Shown: positions 10,897 to 23,060 of the stretch, one piece after another | Position numbering within the stretch: position 1 is the first letter of the stretch | Layout of the letters: every line of letters starts with the position of its first letter | NCBI GenBank assembly: GCA_009760855.2 | Contig: WPIO01000009.1 | Location: forward strand, 1,335,001-1,399,000 | Source: Cristatella mucedo | Taxonomy: Eukaryota > Bryozoa > Phylactolaemata > Cristatellidae | DNA: 64,000 nt | Reading direction: 5' to 3' | Made by a program: the position numbers and the translations under genes | The notes under the pieces: model-generated | The model's input: the letters and a program-made list of their open reading frames with translations, nothing else | Databases searched by the model: none | Told to the model about the DNA's origin: nothing

Positions 10897-12889
10897 GCCC
10901 TTCACCATCCAGGAACATTCAGGAGCGTTCTACCGGTAGAGCCGGTGAGATATTTCCTTCAACCCAAGAGCAGCAGACCAAGCTCCCATAGGTCACTTTG
11001 TGGAGCAATACCAATGAGCCTTCGAGTAACAACCGCCATCGTCAGCCGGTCAACGGAGACGATTTAACCGACTTACTCTGAGGGCAAACATTTAAAAATC
11101 CAGCTGCAAGACCCGCCGCAACACAGCCAGGTCGGCTAATGCGACCTGGTGGACCTCCATCATGGCAAAAAAACTTTGTACATTTGTAGCAAGGTTGGAT
11201 GCTTGCAGCTGTATCGCCCCTTTCATTCTGTGCAACTTCCAGTTGCCAGAGGACCATTATACAATACCCTTCCAATACAACCCAGGCTTGAATAAGCTCA
11301 GCACCTGCCTTGCTTGTTTGCTCTCACTTATTTGGTAATGTCGGTAGTTAGTAACCCCAATACTGTATAATTGTGCCTCTTATTATCATTTCGCTATCAG
11401 CATTTCGCGTGCAAAACCTACCTGACGATAGATTTTTCCGGCTGGACGATCATTTGTTTCTTTTTCTCACCCATTGCTTTTGCCACTCTGGGCGATCTCT
11501 CTCATGCACTTCGGTGAACCTGTCGAACTAAGTGGTCATCGGGCCTATTAGAAACCCATACATCGTGATGTAGCTTGTGATAGGAACTCTTGCTCGACGG
11601 GCTAAAAACTCCATACAATGTGTACACGGCATGATTTTTGAAGATAATCTCATTCTGTTAGCTTTGTACAAGTCCTGGCTGTTATGGATTAACTGCCCAT
11701 AAAATCTCCACCACCACTGGCTGCTGATATGGATTAACTGCCTGACTAATCACCACAACCAAATGGTTCTTCATCTATGCCCATAGATCACGCCGAAGAC
11801 TTTGATATGTCACAATTGTTGCATGGTATTCCCTCAAATTCACAGCAGTATAGAGTTCATTTGAAATTTACTAAATATTTTGTTTTGAGTTGACCTGACG
11901 ATAGGCCGACAGTATTTTAAATAAGCAAGGGTTCACTTTGTATCACTTCTCCCATTACCTCTAAATTTTAATATCAAATTCCGCCTCTGTATGCAAGAAA
12001 TAAACCATTCCTCGTCAGGGGTGATCTGTCAAATTGTATGCACCGGCTAACTGATTTTACCTTGCTGCTTTTGCACTCGGACCGACTAGCAATTAAGGTC
12101 ACACGTTCGATTAGAAATTCTGCTATGGCTTGAAGATATCATCTGCTATTATTATCGTATCATGTTTATCCTACCACACCTAAACCTCAGTCAGCCTACA
12201 TTGTGGGTTCTTTTATACGAGAAAAATTGTCAGTGCACTGCAAAACCTGAAGAAACTTGCAATCGATGCCCATAAATAGTGTATCTAACCCAGCTGCTTA
12301 ATCCCCTCATGACACGTCATTATTGATAAAATACCACAACACGATCGTACGATCCATTCTTCACGGCATTGCACCTTAGATTGAGCTTACTGCATGCTCG
12401 CTTAGGCAGCATAAAGTCGTTCTCAACAAATCCACTAGCTAGGCCTGATTGAACCAACCTCTAAAAATCGTAGATATGATTTAGACTGAGAGTCAATCGG
12501 CAGGCAGGCGAGTACCACTGTAGATCATACCCATTAATACTTGCAAAGACTTTGTCCAGCTTCAGTTAAATTATGTTTCATTACAGATGCAGGATAAAAA
12601 ATGGTATATGTCTTTATGAAATGCTGACTCGTTCCTTAGCATTTTTGTAAGCAAGGTCGTGAAGATCGGAGAGGCCATCAAGTAAAGTATACCATTTGTT
12701 TACTATCTATCAAAAAATTCCCACATGCCTCGACTCCCTTCATTCTATGAAGCAACTCAACGTCTGTGTTCCAGTAAGCCTCTCGTGAACCCATTTTGAA
12801 ATTAATCCCCCACAAATAAAATTCCACTAATCCTCTAGACCTTGTTCCTTTTGCCCTCATTATATGATGTGCAGACGTGCAGCTGCTTA
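10897..12889. other. Unassigned sequence
   Basis: No family recognised. The stretch 10910-11280 is less AT-rich and contains a 77-codon antisense frame (11042-11275) with CYKCTKFFCHDGGPPG. I cannot place it. 12030-12130 contains a weak tRNA B-box-like string (ACGTTCGATTAG) without an A box. Confidence 0.35.
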
Positions 12890-13629
12890 ACACAAGCAAC
12901 AAAATGTTATTAGCATTCATGACCTCAGCCCCAGGTCATATCCCTGCCTTTCAAAGGCTGTAGCTAGGACATAAGTTGCTCAAGCATCACAGGTGCTGAG
13001 AACTTGAGGAACTACTGGTGAGTCACGGATTCCATGGGTATTACCCAAACCAATGGGAGAAGTAGTGGCACACAAGCTGACCTCTTATGTGGAACATTTA
13101 AATCTGGCAACTAAGTTAAAGTCCGGATTTAAAGCTAAGTACTTCACAAAGCCGTCGCTTTGGGTGCATAACTTCCTTATCAGAAATGTATACTACTGCG
13201 AAGTCTCTATGATTATTCAGCTTGATCAATCGGCTGCAACAGATATTGCTCAGTGAGTTCTTCGGAAACACCTATTATTTTGCGTAAAACGATACTGGTA
13301 GAGCCCTGCTACAGTTCCGGTTATATATCAGTATGATGTTGCACAGTTTGAACGTGAGAAGACGAAGCTCTTCCGAAGTAAAACTGAAGATGACCATGGG
13401 ACGGATTGACAACATTGGCCTGGATGTTTGGTATAGGAAGGCTGCAGTAAGGGGGCTCAGAGGAAAATTTTGCTCTTTCTTCACAGAGCTATAACCTATA
13501 GCCCTGCATCTATCCCTCATAAACACTACTTGGCACATTTGAAAGCTTAGCTAATTACTACGATGCTATTCTTTCACATTAGCTCTATCTACACTGGTTA
13601 ATTATAAGAATATTCATAACAATAAATGT
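12890..13629 (+). pseudogene. Old LINE reverse transcriptase fragment, uninterrupted copy
   Basis: An open plus frame at 13053-13256 reads EVVAHKLTSYVEHLNLATKLKSGFKAKY and ends IIQLDQSAATDIAQ before a stop. This is the CR1/L2 RT fingers-to-motif-A region, with the catalytic FD replaced by TD as in the copy at 3044. It aligns with 2065-2398 joined to 3044-3440, including sequence beyond the recognisable RT, so both come from one repeated unit. Stops and missing palm motifs show it is dead. Confidence 0.75.
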
Positions 13630-14560
13630 GTATGGGCCCTTCAGAGAACACGATATCTTTTTGGGCGGTTGAAATTTGCTATGGAGGAAACACGATCGAT
13701 CGTTAATGGTAGCATCATCAATGTCAAAGTCAAAACTTGGGTAGATGTGAAACGCCTACGGGCAGCATGCATAGCTGACTAATGGCACCATGCTTAGTAT
13801 TTGCACGAAAAACATGAAAAGTACAAATCACAGGGACCCTCTAAATGCTGTGATCAGTACATTCATTGTTAGCTCCTTTATTTAAATTTTGGTAAATTAG
13901 GGGATGTCGTTACGTAATTTAAAGCAGTTTCCATGGTATTGGAGCATACGAACCTAGAACATGGTTTCCATACTATTTTAGGCTCCTACTTGGTATTGGT
14001 AAAATATTTGATTTAGAAAAGCCGGTGATACGATACAGCTTAGTGGAGAGTGGATGTCGTAGGTATGCTGGAGCCGAGGAAAAAATTGATGTATATGTAA
14101 CTGAGTTAACCTGGAAATCGATTCGAGAGTTGAAAGGAATCTAGTGCAGAACAGCGACAAGTGGTGTGATTTGGCAACTGCAATGTTCACTACAGGCGAC
14201 CCTGGCTGCAGCAGAGTTTTACATCAACCGTAAACCCCAGCATGGGCTATTAGGTGCACCAGGAAGCAGTAGATTACATTAATCGGTTCGGGATGTCATA
14301 CAATCATAAACAATTTAAAAAGTAGTATTCCTGAAAATGCGAGAATAGTTAGCAATCTTATGTAGCTTAACATTGGTAAAATTGACAGCAAAATTGACGT
14401 GGCCTTCAGATGAAAGGCATTTTGAAACAGCACACCTAGATTTCGAGCAGGTTTACCAAGAGATATCATTCGCAACCACTTTTGAGTGTTTAATTTTCCA
14501 ATTTCTACAAATCACTTGGTTTTCCATTAGCTAGTAGGTTTTCTCATCAGCTAATTAAAA
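13630..14560 (-). mobile_element. CR1/L2-like LINE, strongly diverged
   Basis: The antisense of the family can be followed in order: terminal block CCCTTCAGAGAACACGAT, 3' UTR, the AGGGACCCTCTAAATGCTGT block, the GGTAAATTAGGGGATGTCGT block, then the SDLSLDDH and LGVIF region near 14420-14470 and TTTTCCATTAGCTAGTAGG near 14540. No frame stays open for more than 70 codons. It is among the oldest copies in the window. Confidence 0.7.
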
Positions 14561-14601
14561 AGGGTACTGTGTATCGTGTTATATTTCACAAAAACGTATT
14601 A

Positions 14602-15556
14602 ATATTAATAATAATAATAATAATAATGTACTTTATAAAGCGCCCTCAGAGAACTTAATCTCTTTCTAGGCGCTTTACATTTGCTGCAAAGGGATATGCA
14701 ATTAAATGGTAAGTAAAATCATGCTTGAAAAACAAACAAAATGAATAACATGGTTAGGGGTGACATGCACAGGGTCAGCATGCAAATGTGGTAAGTGGCA
14801 GCATGCACAGTGTCAGCATGCATAAGCACGTGAAGGACAAATCACAGTGACCCACTAAATGCTGTCCTAAATAGGTGTGTTTTTTTAAGTTCTTTCTAAA
14901 TGTGGTCAGGTCGGGGGATGTTCTGACGAAGGTCAGGAGGGAGTTCCAGGCTTTGGGAGTATACGGACTAAATACATGGTCTCCAAAGGAATTGAGTTTT
15001 GTACGAGGTATTTCTAGACTGTTGGATTCCGAAAAGCGGGTGGTACGATGCTTGGCCTAATGGGGGAGTATGTCGGAGAGATAGGCTGGAGCGATTGAAT
15101 GAAGGGACCTAAAAGTGAGCGAAAAAACCTTGAAGTCAATCCGTTGCTTGACTGGTAGCCGGTGCAGGTCCGCGAGAAGCGGAGTAAGTTGGCAACTGCA
15201 ACGCTCATGACAGACATGCCTAGCTGCAGAGTTTTGCACCAGCTGCGATCGCGTGATCGCACATGCTGGAAGGCCAGTAAGCAGTGAGTTGCAGAAGTCG
15301 AGACGAGATATCACGAATGCATGGAACAACTCAGATGTGGTATCCTTATCTAAACAAGCCCGAATTTTAGCATTATTATGAAGCTGAAAATAGGCAAATT
15401 TGACCATGGAGCTGATATGGTCGTCTAACGAGAGATCGCTTTGGAATATGACACCTAGATTTTGAGCTGATTCGACAGGAGATATCCTGGCCGAGCCAAT
15501 TTTGAGCGTCAACCTCTCCAATTTCTGAATCACACTGGGTTTTCCCATAACTAGTA
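14602..15556 (-). mobile_element. CR1/L2-like LINE, long 5'-truncated copy
   Basis: Carries an (AAT)n tail at 14604-14628, an intact terminal hairpin and the 3' UTR. The minus frame 15057-15548 (163 codons) holds MGKPSVIQKLERLTLKIGSA, VESAQNLGVIFQSDLSLDDH, SRLDFCNSLLTGLPACAI and PVKQRIDFKVFSLTFRSLHS, stopping at DILPH. The rest of the C-terminus lies in another frame, so there is one frameshift. The element starts just after the RT YADD box and is cut at 15556 where microsatellite sequence begins. Confidence 0.88.
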
Positions 15557-15732
<176 letters not shown>

Positions 15733-15834
15733 TGATTAAATGGAGTTCATGTTCTATTAAAATAAAAATAAAACTCAGTATAATTAAAGAAATTAATGGA
15801 TTGAAAGGAAACGAGCAGTGGTGGTGGTGGTTTC

Positions 15835-16043
15835 GGCAGCTGCCGGATCCGAGAGCTATACAGTTTCATCCTGCGGAGTATGTTCCAGCTCGATGCCGCC
15901 AGGCATGTGTTCGAACCCGTCTAAGCAGGCGGATGCTACGGCGTGCAGAGCTCAAGCCTCAGAGGTCTACTGAGTATTACTCGACCGCAAGAGATTTTGT
16001 TATGCCCTATTCGCACAAATTAAAGTGCAGAATACGAGGAAGG
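15835..16043. repeat. 204-bp dispersed repeat G, copy 1
   Basis: About 205 bp matching 41899-42102 at roughly 90 percent by my count (about 18 substitutions and a 2-bp gap). Shared strings include AGTATGTTCCAGCTCGA, GATGCTACGGCGT and CAAGCCTCAGAGGTCTACTG. Its right end directly meets a (TA)n block; the other copy's right end is close to a CCCTAAA array. Read on the minus strand it holds GGGTTCGAACAC, close to a Pol III B box, but I see no good A box. Confidence 0.85.
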
Positions 16044-16101
<58 letters not shown>

Positions 16102-16106
16102 GTGTA

Positions 16107-16163
<57 letters not shown>

Positions 16164-16169
16164 GTGTAG

Positions 16170-16236
<67 letters not shown>

Positions 16237-16243
16237 TATATAG

Positions 16244-16286
<43 letters not shown>
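16044..16286. repeat. (TA)n microsatellite with TG/AG interruptions
   Basis: About 240 bp of TA repeats broken by TATGTG, TAGATATG and TACATA. Open frames through it encode Tyr-Ile runs and are not genes. Confidence 0.97.
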
Positions 16287-16289
<3 letters not shown>

Positions 16290-16481
16290 CACGAGTAATC
16301 TGCTTCCTGACCAATCGGTTGAGCTTAACCCTGATGAACGACAGCACGGTCTTTTCCCTCAGCTGAGATCTGGGTCCCCTGCTTCAAAGTTGCAACACAC
16401 TGCTTCGCTTACACATAGTTTATGGAAGAGCATCTGGTGCACATCTTCGATGCCTTGGGTGCCTTTGCACCACTCATTACC

Positions 16482-16987
16482 CCAATACCAAGACCGTAGG
16501 GTTCGTACCACGAACGGTAGGACCGAAGTCGACGCCTGACCCTGGTACCGGAAGTCACTTGGGATGCATTTCGTGATCTTCTGATTCTCGGCCTCACCAT
16601 GGCATCCTCAGAGTTTTTGAACAGGACGTCCGATTCAATAATGATGGTGGTTTTTCCATGGTGGAAGATATGATACATGGCGTTGACCTGTGGCTCACAG
16701 AAGCCCAGCTGTCTAGTATCGCCTATTGCAGCAGTAGGTCGTGCAAGGCTCTCTAGAGTGCTTTACATTGTCGCCCCTGATTGGTGGCAGCAGTTCTAGA
16801 GAGCTTGGGGCTCGGTCTGCCTTTCTTAGGGCAGCGACGGCATGCAGTGGAATGCGAGGATCAAAGTGGTGGCCTTAGAGCACACCGGAAGCAGGTCCAG
16901 GCTGGCTCGGCGATTGTAGAGCCTTGCCTCGACCGATGCTCCGTGACCAGTCACGAAGAAATGGATGCTTTTGTCGCTCGCTTCTGG
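16482..16987. repeat. Dispersed repeat A, copy 2, left part
   Basis: Aligns with 3759-4215 of copy 1 (ATTCTCGGCCTCACCATGGC, GGTCTGCCTTTCTTAGGGCA, GAGCACACCGGAAGCAGGT). The alignment is cut at 16987 by a plus-strand LINE and continues at 17493. Sequence between 16287 and 16481 is unassigned. Confidence 0.72.
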
Positions 16988-17492
16988 GTCCCTTCATTCT
17001 ATGGCTCCAGCCTATCTGTCAGATATACTACCCCATCAGGCCAAGCATCGTACCACCGCTTTTCGGTATCCAACAGTCTAGAAATACCTCGTACAAACCT
17101 TAAATCCTTTGGAGACCGAGCATTTAGGTCATATGCTCCCAAAGCCTGGAACTCCCTCCCGACCTGCGTCAGAACATCCCCTGATCTGACCACATTTAAA
17201 AGGAACCTAAAAAAAACACCTTTTTAAGACAGCATTTAGTGGGTCCCTGTGATTCGCCCTTGATGTGCAAATGAGTGCTGAAACTGTGCATGCTGCCACT
17301 AACCACATTTGCATGCTGACCCTGTGCATGTCACCCTTAACCATATTATTCATTTCGTTTGTTTTTCAAGCATGATTTTACTTACCATTCAATTGCATTT
17401 CACTTTACAGCAAATGTAAAGCGCCTAGAGAGAGATTAAGTTCTCTGAGGGCGCTTTATCAAGTGAATTATTAGTAACATTATCATTATTAT
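16988..17492 (+). mobile_element. CR1/L2-like LINE, 5'-truncated, nested in repeat A
   Basis: Begins within the C-terminal coding part (TCCCTTCATTCTATGGCTCC). It then encodes SNSLEIPRTNLKSFGDRAF, SYAPKAWNSLPTCVRTSPDL and TTFKRNLKK, followed by the 3' UTR and a perfect hairpin: 8-bp outer stem AAAGCGCC / GGCGCTTT with an inner AGAGA / TCTCT stem. The tail is ATTATTAGTAACATTATCATTATTAT. This is among the least diverged 3' ends in the window. It splits repeat A. Confidence 0.9.
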
Positions 17493-17870
17493 GCGAGCCG
17501 GGAAGAGGCTGTAAGGAGGCACCGGGACATTTTGCCCTGGTCGATCTGGGCCTTCCAATACTCTCGGCGCAGACCTTTGGAGGCAACACATGGGGGATGC
17601 ATTCCTCACTGGTTTTAAGATTACTCCAGCAGAGCTTCAACACTTTGGGGTGACTCTAGTGCTGCACCACAATCAGACGGGCAGCATGGCTTCCTCAGGC
17701 ACTTCTTATCGTCAGCCAAGAGTGATAGCGAACCATCTAGGTTGACAGTGAGCAGGTCCTTGAGCACTGCTCTGCTGATGAACGTCGAGCACAGCTCACT
17801 GGTTTTTTAAGCCAGAGCACCCATCGACCGGGCTGTCGAGCCCAGCCGATGTCTTGACGCATTCAAGATG
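17493..17870. repeat. Dispersed repeat A, copy 2, right part
   Basis: Resumes at GTAAGGAGGCACCGGGACAT and follows copy 1 through GGCTTCCTCAGGCACTTCTT, GAGCAGGTCCTTGAGCACTG and GACCGGGCTGTCGAGCC (copy 1 4220-4580). Confidence 0.75.
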
Positions 17871-18089
17871 GTGGTAGCAGGGAGCTGACCGCTCGGCAGG
17901 CCTGAGTGGCCTCAGGATCCACGTATTCCATTGAAGTCGCAACATATCAAGAGCACCACATGCAGCATAGTGCTTTAGGCGATTCGACGTGCCGGGCACT
18001 ATTAAGGAGCAAAGCAAAATTACAACTGATTGACATTTGTACAGGAGTAAAGCCAGTGATGGACTATTCACTGAAATTGGCTAGATGAA

Positions 18090-18450
18090 AATGAACAGAG
18101 AGTATAAAAAGCGAAAAATACCGGACAAAGCCTGGAGCCCGGAGGTTGTTCTTCAGATGATCTTGCTCCGTTCACACCAAAATAAACGTGCCCCATTGAT
18201 GTGCAGAACAGTGAAGTCGAGCACGGAAAGACGCACTAGAGCAGATCTTGACGATCTACAGCATCAAAAATTGTCAGAAGATCGAGCCAGAAAAGCAGAG
18301 AGACAGTATCTAAGTAGGCATACCTAAGAAATTCATTTTACGCCCATAGCAGTACAAACTATCTGGAGTGATTAGCTCTAAAGCAAAACAGGAACCTATT
18401 ATCTAGGAGTGAAGTATGCTAGCAGTTCAGCTGGTCTGCCGAAATTCATT
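18090..18450 (-). pseudogene. Diverged LINE reverse transcriptase fragment
   Basis: The antisense aligns with the RT core of the copy at 53755-55100. GATCTACAGCATCAAAAA is the antisense of the DTVDH region near 55030, and GGAGCCCGGAGGTTG that of the GVPRGSVLG region near 54880. Near 18430, CAGCTGGTCTGCCG matches the DQL motif region at 55787. Stops break every frame. Dead. Confidence 0.6.
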
Positions 18451-19795
18451 CTAGTGTCCTTGATAGGAGCAGAAGAAGTGATACTGGGCATACATTGATT
18501 AAGTTCTGTTTGCCTAGTGTGTTTTAGGGCGTTCTAGCTTGAATATTGCTAATTTCAAAGATGGTTGCATATATCATCTGTTTAATGGTATTTTGTTATT
18601 TTTCATGGCGGCAGATCTATATATCATATAAAAAGGACAGTAGAAATAGGGTCTACAGAATTGATTATCGTCTATATTGTGGATATAAAGGCCGTTCATA
18701 GCCTCCTTAAATGCTTACATTGCAATGTTGCATAGGATTGTGTAAGTTCTAGGTCGTCTGGGCGAGAGTCCCCTGTGAGTTTAATTAGCTTAGCTGGATT
18801 TGACAGTAATAGGCGATGACAGCATGTAGTTTCGGAAGAAAATTGGGTCTGGTCTGTGACGATGGCTGTTAGTAGTGCAATGCACGATCGTGCTACCAGA
18901 AAAATTGAGTCAGTCAGTGAACAAAATTCGATGCAGGGAGAGACAAATATATTTTAAAATTAATGTTAAAATTCATCCCTCACCTAAATACATCTATTTC
19001 TTGCACAAGAAATGAAAATAAGAATTAGCCACACACGAGATCAAGTAGGACTCTACCCCTTAAGGGCGATAGACCAAGGCTATCGCCGGCAGCTTGCTAT
19101 CGAATGAACTCATAACAGATTGGAATGGCTTTTTTCGAGGGGATCGCACAAGGAAATTGAGTCATTGGTGTGGAATAGCAGCGAATCGACCACAATTTGT
19201 CGGTAATCTAGTCGCATGAAAAGTAAGAAGTCATGTGACATTTTGGTGAATATGAAATGTGCCTTTGCCCAATCGGAAACAAATGAGCAACTCAATGCAG
19301 GTCCCACCATTAGCACAGGATGCAAGTAAGGTTTTAATTTGAAAAGTAGTTGAAGACCTTCCCAGTGCTGCTGTTCATGCTTTTAGTCGAAATGAGATCA
19401 TTATTAAATACATTCAAGGGTAAATACCCTAACTGGCTTCGTTTTTAAGAACTTGATGAAGGGTTAGATCATCTTTGTTCTACACATAATTAATTCTAAC
19501 GGAATCGCTATAATATTTCCACGATGAAGATATGACAGTTAATATTGAGAATATTGCATGTATCACATGACTTAAAAAAACTCTACTACTATGGTAAGTT
19601 AGCCTCCATGTCACAAGTCCTAGGTTCGCCTGTAAAGGCCTTCTTTAAGGCCTATTCATAACAGTGAATTTATATTGCATGGGAAAGTTTCTGTGGACAA
19701 ACCTCCTTGCAAAAGTTCCTGAGAATTTGCTTTATCACTTCAACAACAGTTTCAAAGTTAAATAAATTTGCCACTGATCTACAGCAATGTACAAC
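18451..19795. other. Unassigned AT-rich sequence
   Basis: No repeat or gene recognised. A string at 19600-19640 (CAAGTCCTAGGTTCGCCTG) has a weak tRNA-like look but lacks a matching A box and T-stem. Confidence 0.35.
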
Positions 19796-20215
19796 CAAGC
19801 CTGATAGTCGGCATTCATGAGGAGCAGGGTTAGAAGAACTGCCTCTAAAATATCACCTATAAAGTCCTTGAAGTCGTGCATTATTCTCGAGTTGACTAGA
19901 TTTTGTTTACTTGATATGCTGATTAAAAGTTATTTGGTTAATTAAAATATATTTGGCAAATCATATTTTCAATCCGTAAAAATTGAAAAAGCTGACGGAC
20001 ACAAAGAATTGCATACTTTAAGGTCATTAGGCAGTAATGTAGAACAATACAGTGATAGAGCAAGCATGCCAGTCTCCAGTTCAGAACTCGGCTTAAACGA
20101 CCCATTTATTTGTAATTCTGTATCTTGCAATATTGCGTTTGTAGATGGCTATTCCTTGCTAAATCTCTCTTATCTTAAAAAGACCTTGAAAAACATCGTT
20201 TGTCAGTGAAACCTT
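19796..20215. repeat. Dispersed repeat D, copy 1
   Basis: Aligns with 52370-52745. Best blocks: GAGCAAGCATGCCAGTCTCC, AACTCGGCTTAAACGACC, and CCTTGCTAAATCTCTCTT near 20155. An open frame 20009-20209 exists only in this copy. Nature unknown. Confidence 0.65.
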
Positions 20216-20595
20216 AATTCAAACTTACGACAAACCCGCTGAACGGAGCATCTATAACAACTTTGTTGACTTGCCAACGTTTTATTTTTTGCTGAGCAGT
20301 CAAATAGTTTTAAACTGGAGAAATATGGTGAAACAATCACCCATAATGCTTTAACATAAGATGCTGGTAATGATGGGGCAGGAACTTAACCCTAAGCTGA
20401 TAGCAAGGGTATGGTTAACGCTCCTAGATGATTTAGAGCCTATACATTTTGTCCGGATTAATTAGTGCTGAAAGGCTGCGAAGTTGCACGCTTCCTTCAG
20501 CAATTCTATTTCGAGAGATGAAAACTTTACTGAGCTCGTTAAGCCAGGCCCGGCTTGGGACAATAAACTAGATATGTATATTAAATAGACGATGA
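20216..20595. other. Unassigned sequence
   Basis: Nothing recognised between repeat D and the (CA)n tract. Confidence 0.4.

Positions 20596-20682
<87 letters not shown>
20596..20682. repeat. (CA)n-(TA)n microsatellite
   Basis: About 32 uninterrupted CA units followed by about 11 TA units. An antisense Cys-Val open frame over it is an artefact. Confidence 0.98.
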
Positions 20683-20683
<1 letters not shown>

Positions 20684-21013
20684 TTATATTCGTACATATA
20701 TTTACGGTTATTTTATATTATATTGCAATCACTTCATATATTAGATACACTGCTGATCTCTGACCATGCACTGTAAAACTTTTAAAGCTTTTCTCAATAC
20801 AGCCCTAACGGGTGCTAGCAAAGGCTGAATCTGTTCACACGCATAGTGGTTTATTCTTGTACGTCTAAGAGTTAGATCGAGTCGTGTACACCTGTTTGCA
20901 GGAAATAAATTAGAGACATGAATCTTCTAACTGCCAATCCTTTTGGTATCGATTTCAGTCTAGCCTCCCTAAATCAGTGAATATTTTGCCATTGTCAAAG
21001 GGTCTAGGGCTGC
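20683..21013. other. Unassigned sequence
   Basis: Nothing recognised in about 330 bp. Confidence 0.4.
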
Positions 21014-21240
21014 CTTTCTACTGACTGCCGAAAAACCTTGAGTGTGCACAAAAATGAATTCACAGCCATTCTTAACTTTTTAAGTGATTATATTTGCCTC
21101 AATGTATCGCCCCTGGGCAAGAGTCATAGCGGCTGCAGTTGATTCTCTAAAGACTGCCTATAAACCTTAAATGTGCAGGCCAATATAACTGACGGCCATT
21201 CTTAACTTTTTTAGTGACTATTTGCCTTGATAGATTTCTC
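21014..21240. repeat. Degenerate tandem duplication, period about 127 bp
   Basis: Two direct copies starting near 21014 and 21141 share CTGACTGCCGAAAAACCTT / AGACTGCCTATAAACCTTA, then GCCATTCTTAACTTTTTaAGTGA in both, then TTTGCCT. No coding signal. Not seen elsewhere in the window. Confidence 0.75.
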
Positions 21241-21573
21241 TGTTCTTTATTTTATCTAGGTTTAGGAGTCACATTTCTCATCACGTAACAAGATCACTGA
21301 CTAGTAAGTATCACTAGTTTAGCCTCCACCAATAAAATGGCATTTTCATTTTAGTGAATTATTTAGTGCGTGGGACCTCAAGTTGCGGTTTCCAGCATAA
21401 ACAGGAACATCATCTAACTTAGTGACCACTCTTTCAGAAGAATAAATTACTATGCTGTAAATAGAGTTTTTGCAATCAGACACAGCTTACAATGCTCCCG
21501 TATAATCTTTATTTTACAAATCTATCTTATTTTTTGACAATTTGGAGTTCTTAGCACATGCTGTTTGGCAATG

Positions 21574-21695
21574 TAATAATAGTGATAATAATAATAATGC
21601 ACTTGATAAAGCACCCTCAGATAACTTAACCTCTCTGTAGGCGCTTTACATTTGCTGCAAAGGGAAATGCAATTGAATGGTGAGTAAAATCATGT
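21574..21695 (-). mobile_element. CR1/L2-like LINE, 120-bp 3' terminal fragment
   Basis: Contains the (AAT)n tail, terminal hairpin and start of the 3' UTR only (a very short 5'-truncated copy). In the hairpin one arm reads AAAGCACC on the plus strand and the other GGCGCTTT, leaving a G-U type wobble in the RNA sense. Confidence 0.85.
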
Positions 21696-22539
21696 ATGTC
21701 TACGAGTTGTAAAAACCAGACAAGTTGTTCAGCCTTAAGCTGTAAACCGACAATGGTCGCTACGCTTTCGAAGCTTTTTATTTACCTTACGAAAGATTCA
21801 CACCTTAAGACTAATGAAAGCCTGGTAATTCTCTTGAAAAAAGTATAATGTATTCGGTAAAATGATCCCAATGTTTACAATGAACTGGAAGCGATTTAGC
21901 AGGCATTCAAGTTACTCTTATAAAAAAGGTAGACAATCACCTTGAAGAAAATCCTAAATATTCGTGAACAAGCTGCTAGGTCAAAAAGCAGGTCTAGCTA
22001 CTGTTAGTCTGGCGACCTTTAATTACCTTTTAGGAAAGCTATGTAAACACGACACAGCACTAGGATGAATTTTAACCTCATCGATAGAGCTAGGCTTAGC
22101 AGTGGTAGGTCTCATAAGCTGGAACAATTTAGGCACAGTTATAGAGCTGTTTTATGAAGCATTCGTCGCCAGATGATCGCAAAAAGTCTCGTCAACACCT
22201 ACTAAACTGAATTAGTGTAATAATGAGGTCGGTAATGCAAGCACAGCAATTACTCGGCACGGTCAAAGCTAGGCGACCCTTTATAGCAGCTGACCTTAGG
22301 TGCTGCAACATCAAAACAGCCAGGTGCATAACAATCTATTCCAGCTTCCTAAAACGCGGCCATTATTCTCTTTTAACCTTTGATTAGTCTGGATAAAAAC
22401 GAAGCATCTACAGCTACCAAAAGGGCTGACTTAGCACACTAATTTGTGGTGGCTTTTGTAGCTCTGCCCAGACTTTGTAACTTATACCTCTCCACGATTT
22501 GCACTCTCCTTTTTTTGAAGTGACTGCCAGGCATAACCA
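21696..22539. other. Unassigned AT-rich sequence
   Basis: No gene or shared repeat recognised. Confidence 0.4.
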
Positions 22540-23060
22540 ATGGGTTCACTTGCATGCAGATGATTCTCAGTTATACTTTAGATTTGGCCCCATCTGGTCT
22601 TCCAGCACGTCAAATGTTGTCACTCCGCTGCTTTGCATATAGATGGCATCCCCAAATGACAACTCGCAGGGTTTGTAAATCTTTTGGAGACCCAGCCTAT
22701 TGCCTGAAACTCACTTTCGGCTACCAAAGCCTGAAACTCACTTCCGTATGCCCCTATTAAAGTCCTGACTTGTTTAAGTTTAAAAATAAGCTAAGTCACG
22801 CAGTTTCTCAAAGCCATAAGTTTTTCAATACGATTCGTCCGTTGTGTGCGAATGTCTACCGACATTGAACACGCTCCCATTAACTATATATGCATGCTCA
22901 CCCCAAGCACATCACCCCTAACCATGTTTCGCTTATTGACACCTAGAATGCCATGATCACATTCGATCTTGCTTTTCGGCAGAAAAATCATGCCAATAAT
23001 GAGATCGACGACTCTTAAAAAGGTTTACAAACTTATAGTTATTATCGTTATTACTATTGC
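22540..23060 (+). mobile_element. CR1/L2-like LINE with internal deletion
   Basis: Near 22550 the plus strand encodes HADDSQLYFRFGP, the RT YADD box region (the Tyr of YADD is His here). It then jumps, after a deletion of the thumb and most of the C-terminus, to the KSFGDPAY region near 22675 and the 3' UTR (CATGCTCACCCCAAGCACATC, CCTAACCATGTTTCGCTTAT). The terminal hairpin is badly worn, with an ATTATCGTTATTAC tail. Dead. Confidence 0.7.

Noticed and set aside
12095-12130. B-box-like ACGTTCGATTAG
   Set aside because: Same reasons: no A box, no cloverleaf.
19590-19660. Possible tRNA-like B box (CCTAGGTTCGCCTG)
   Set aside because: No A box at the right distance and the T-stem does not close.
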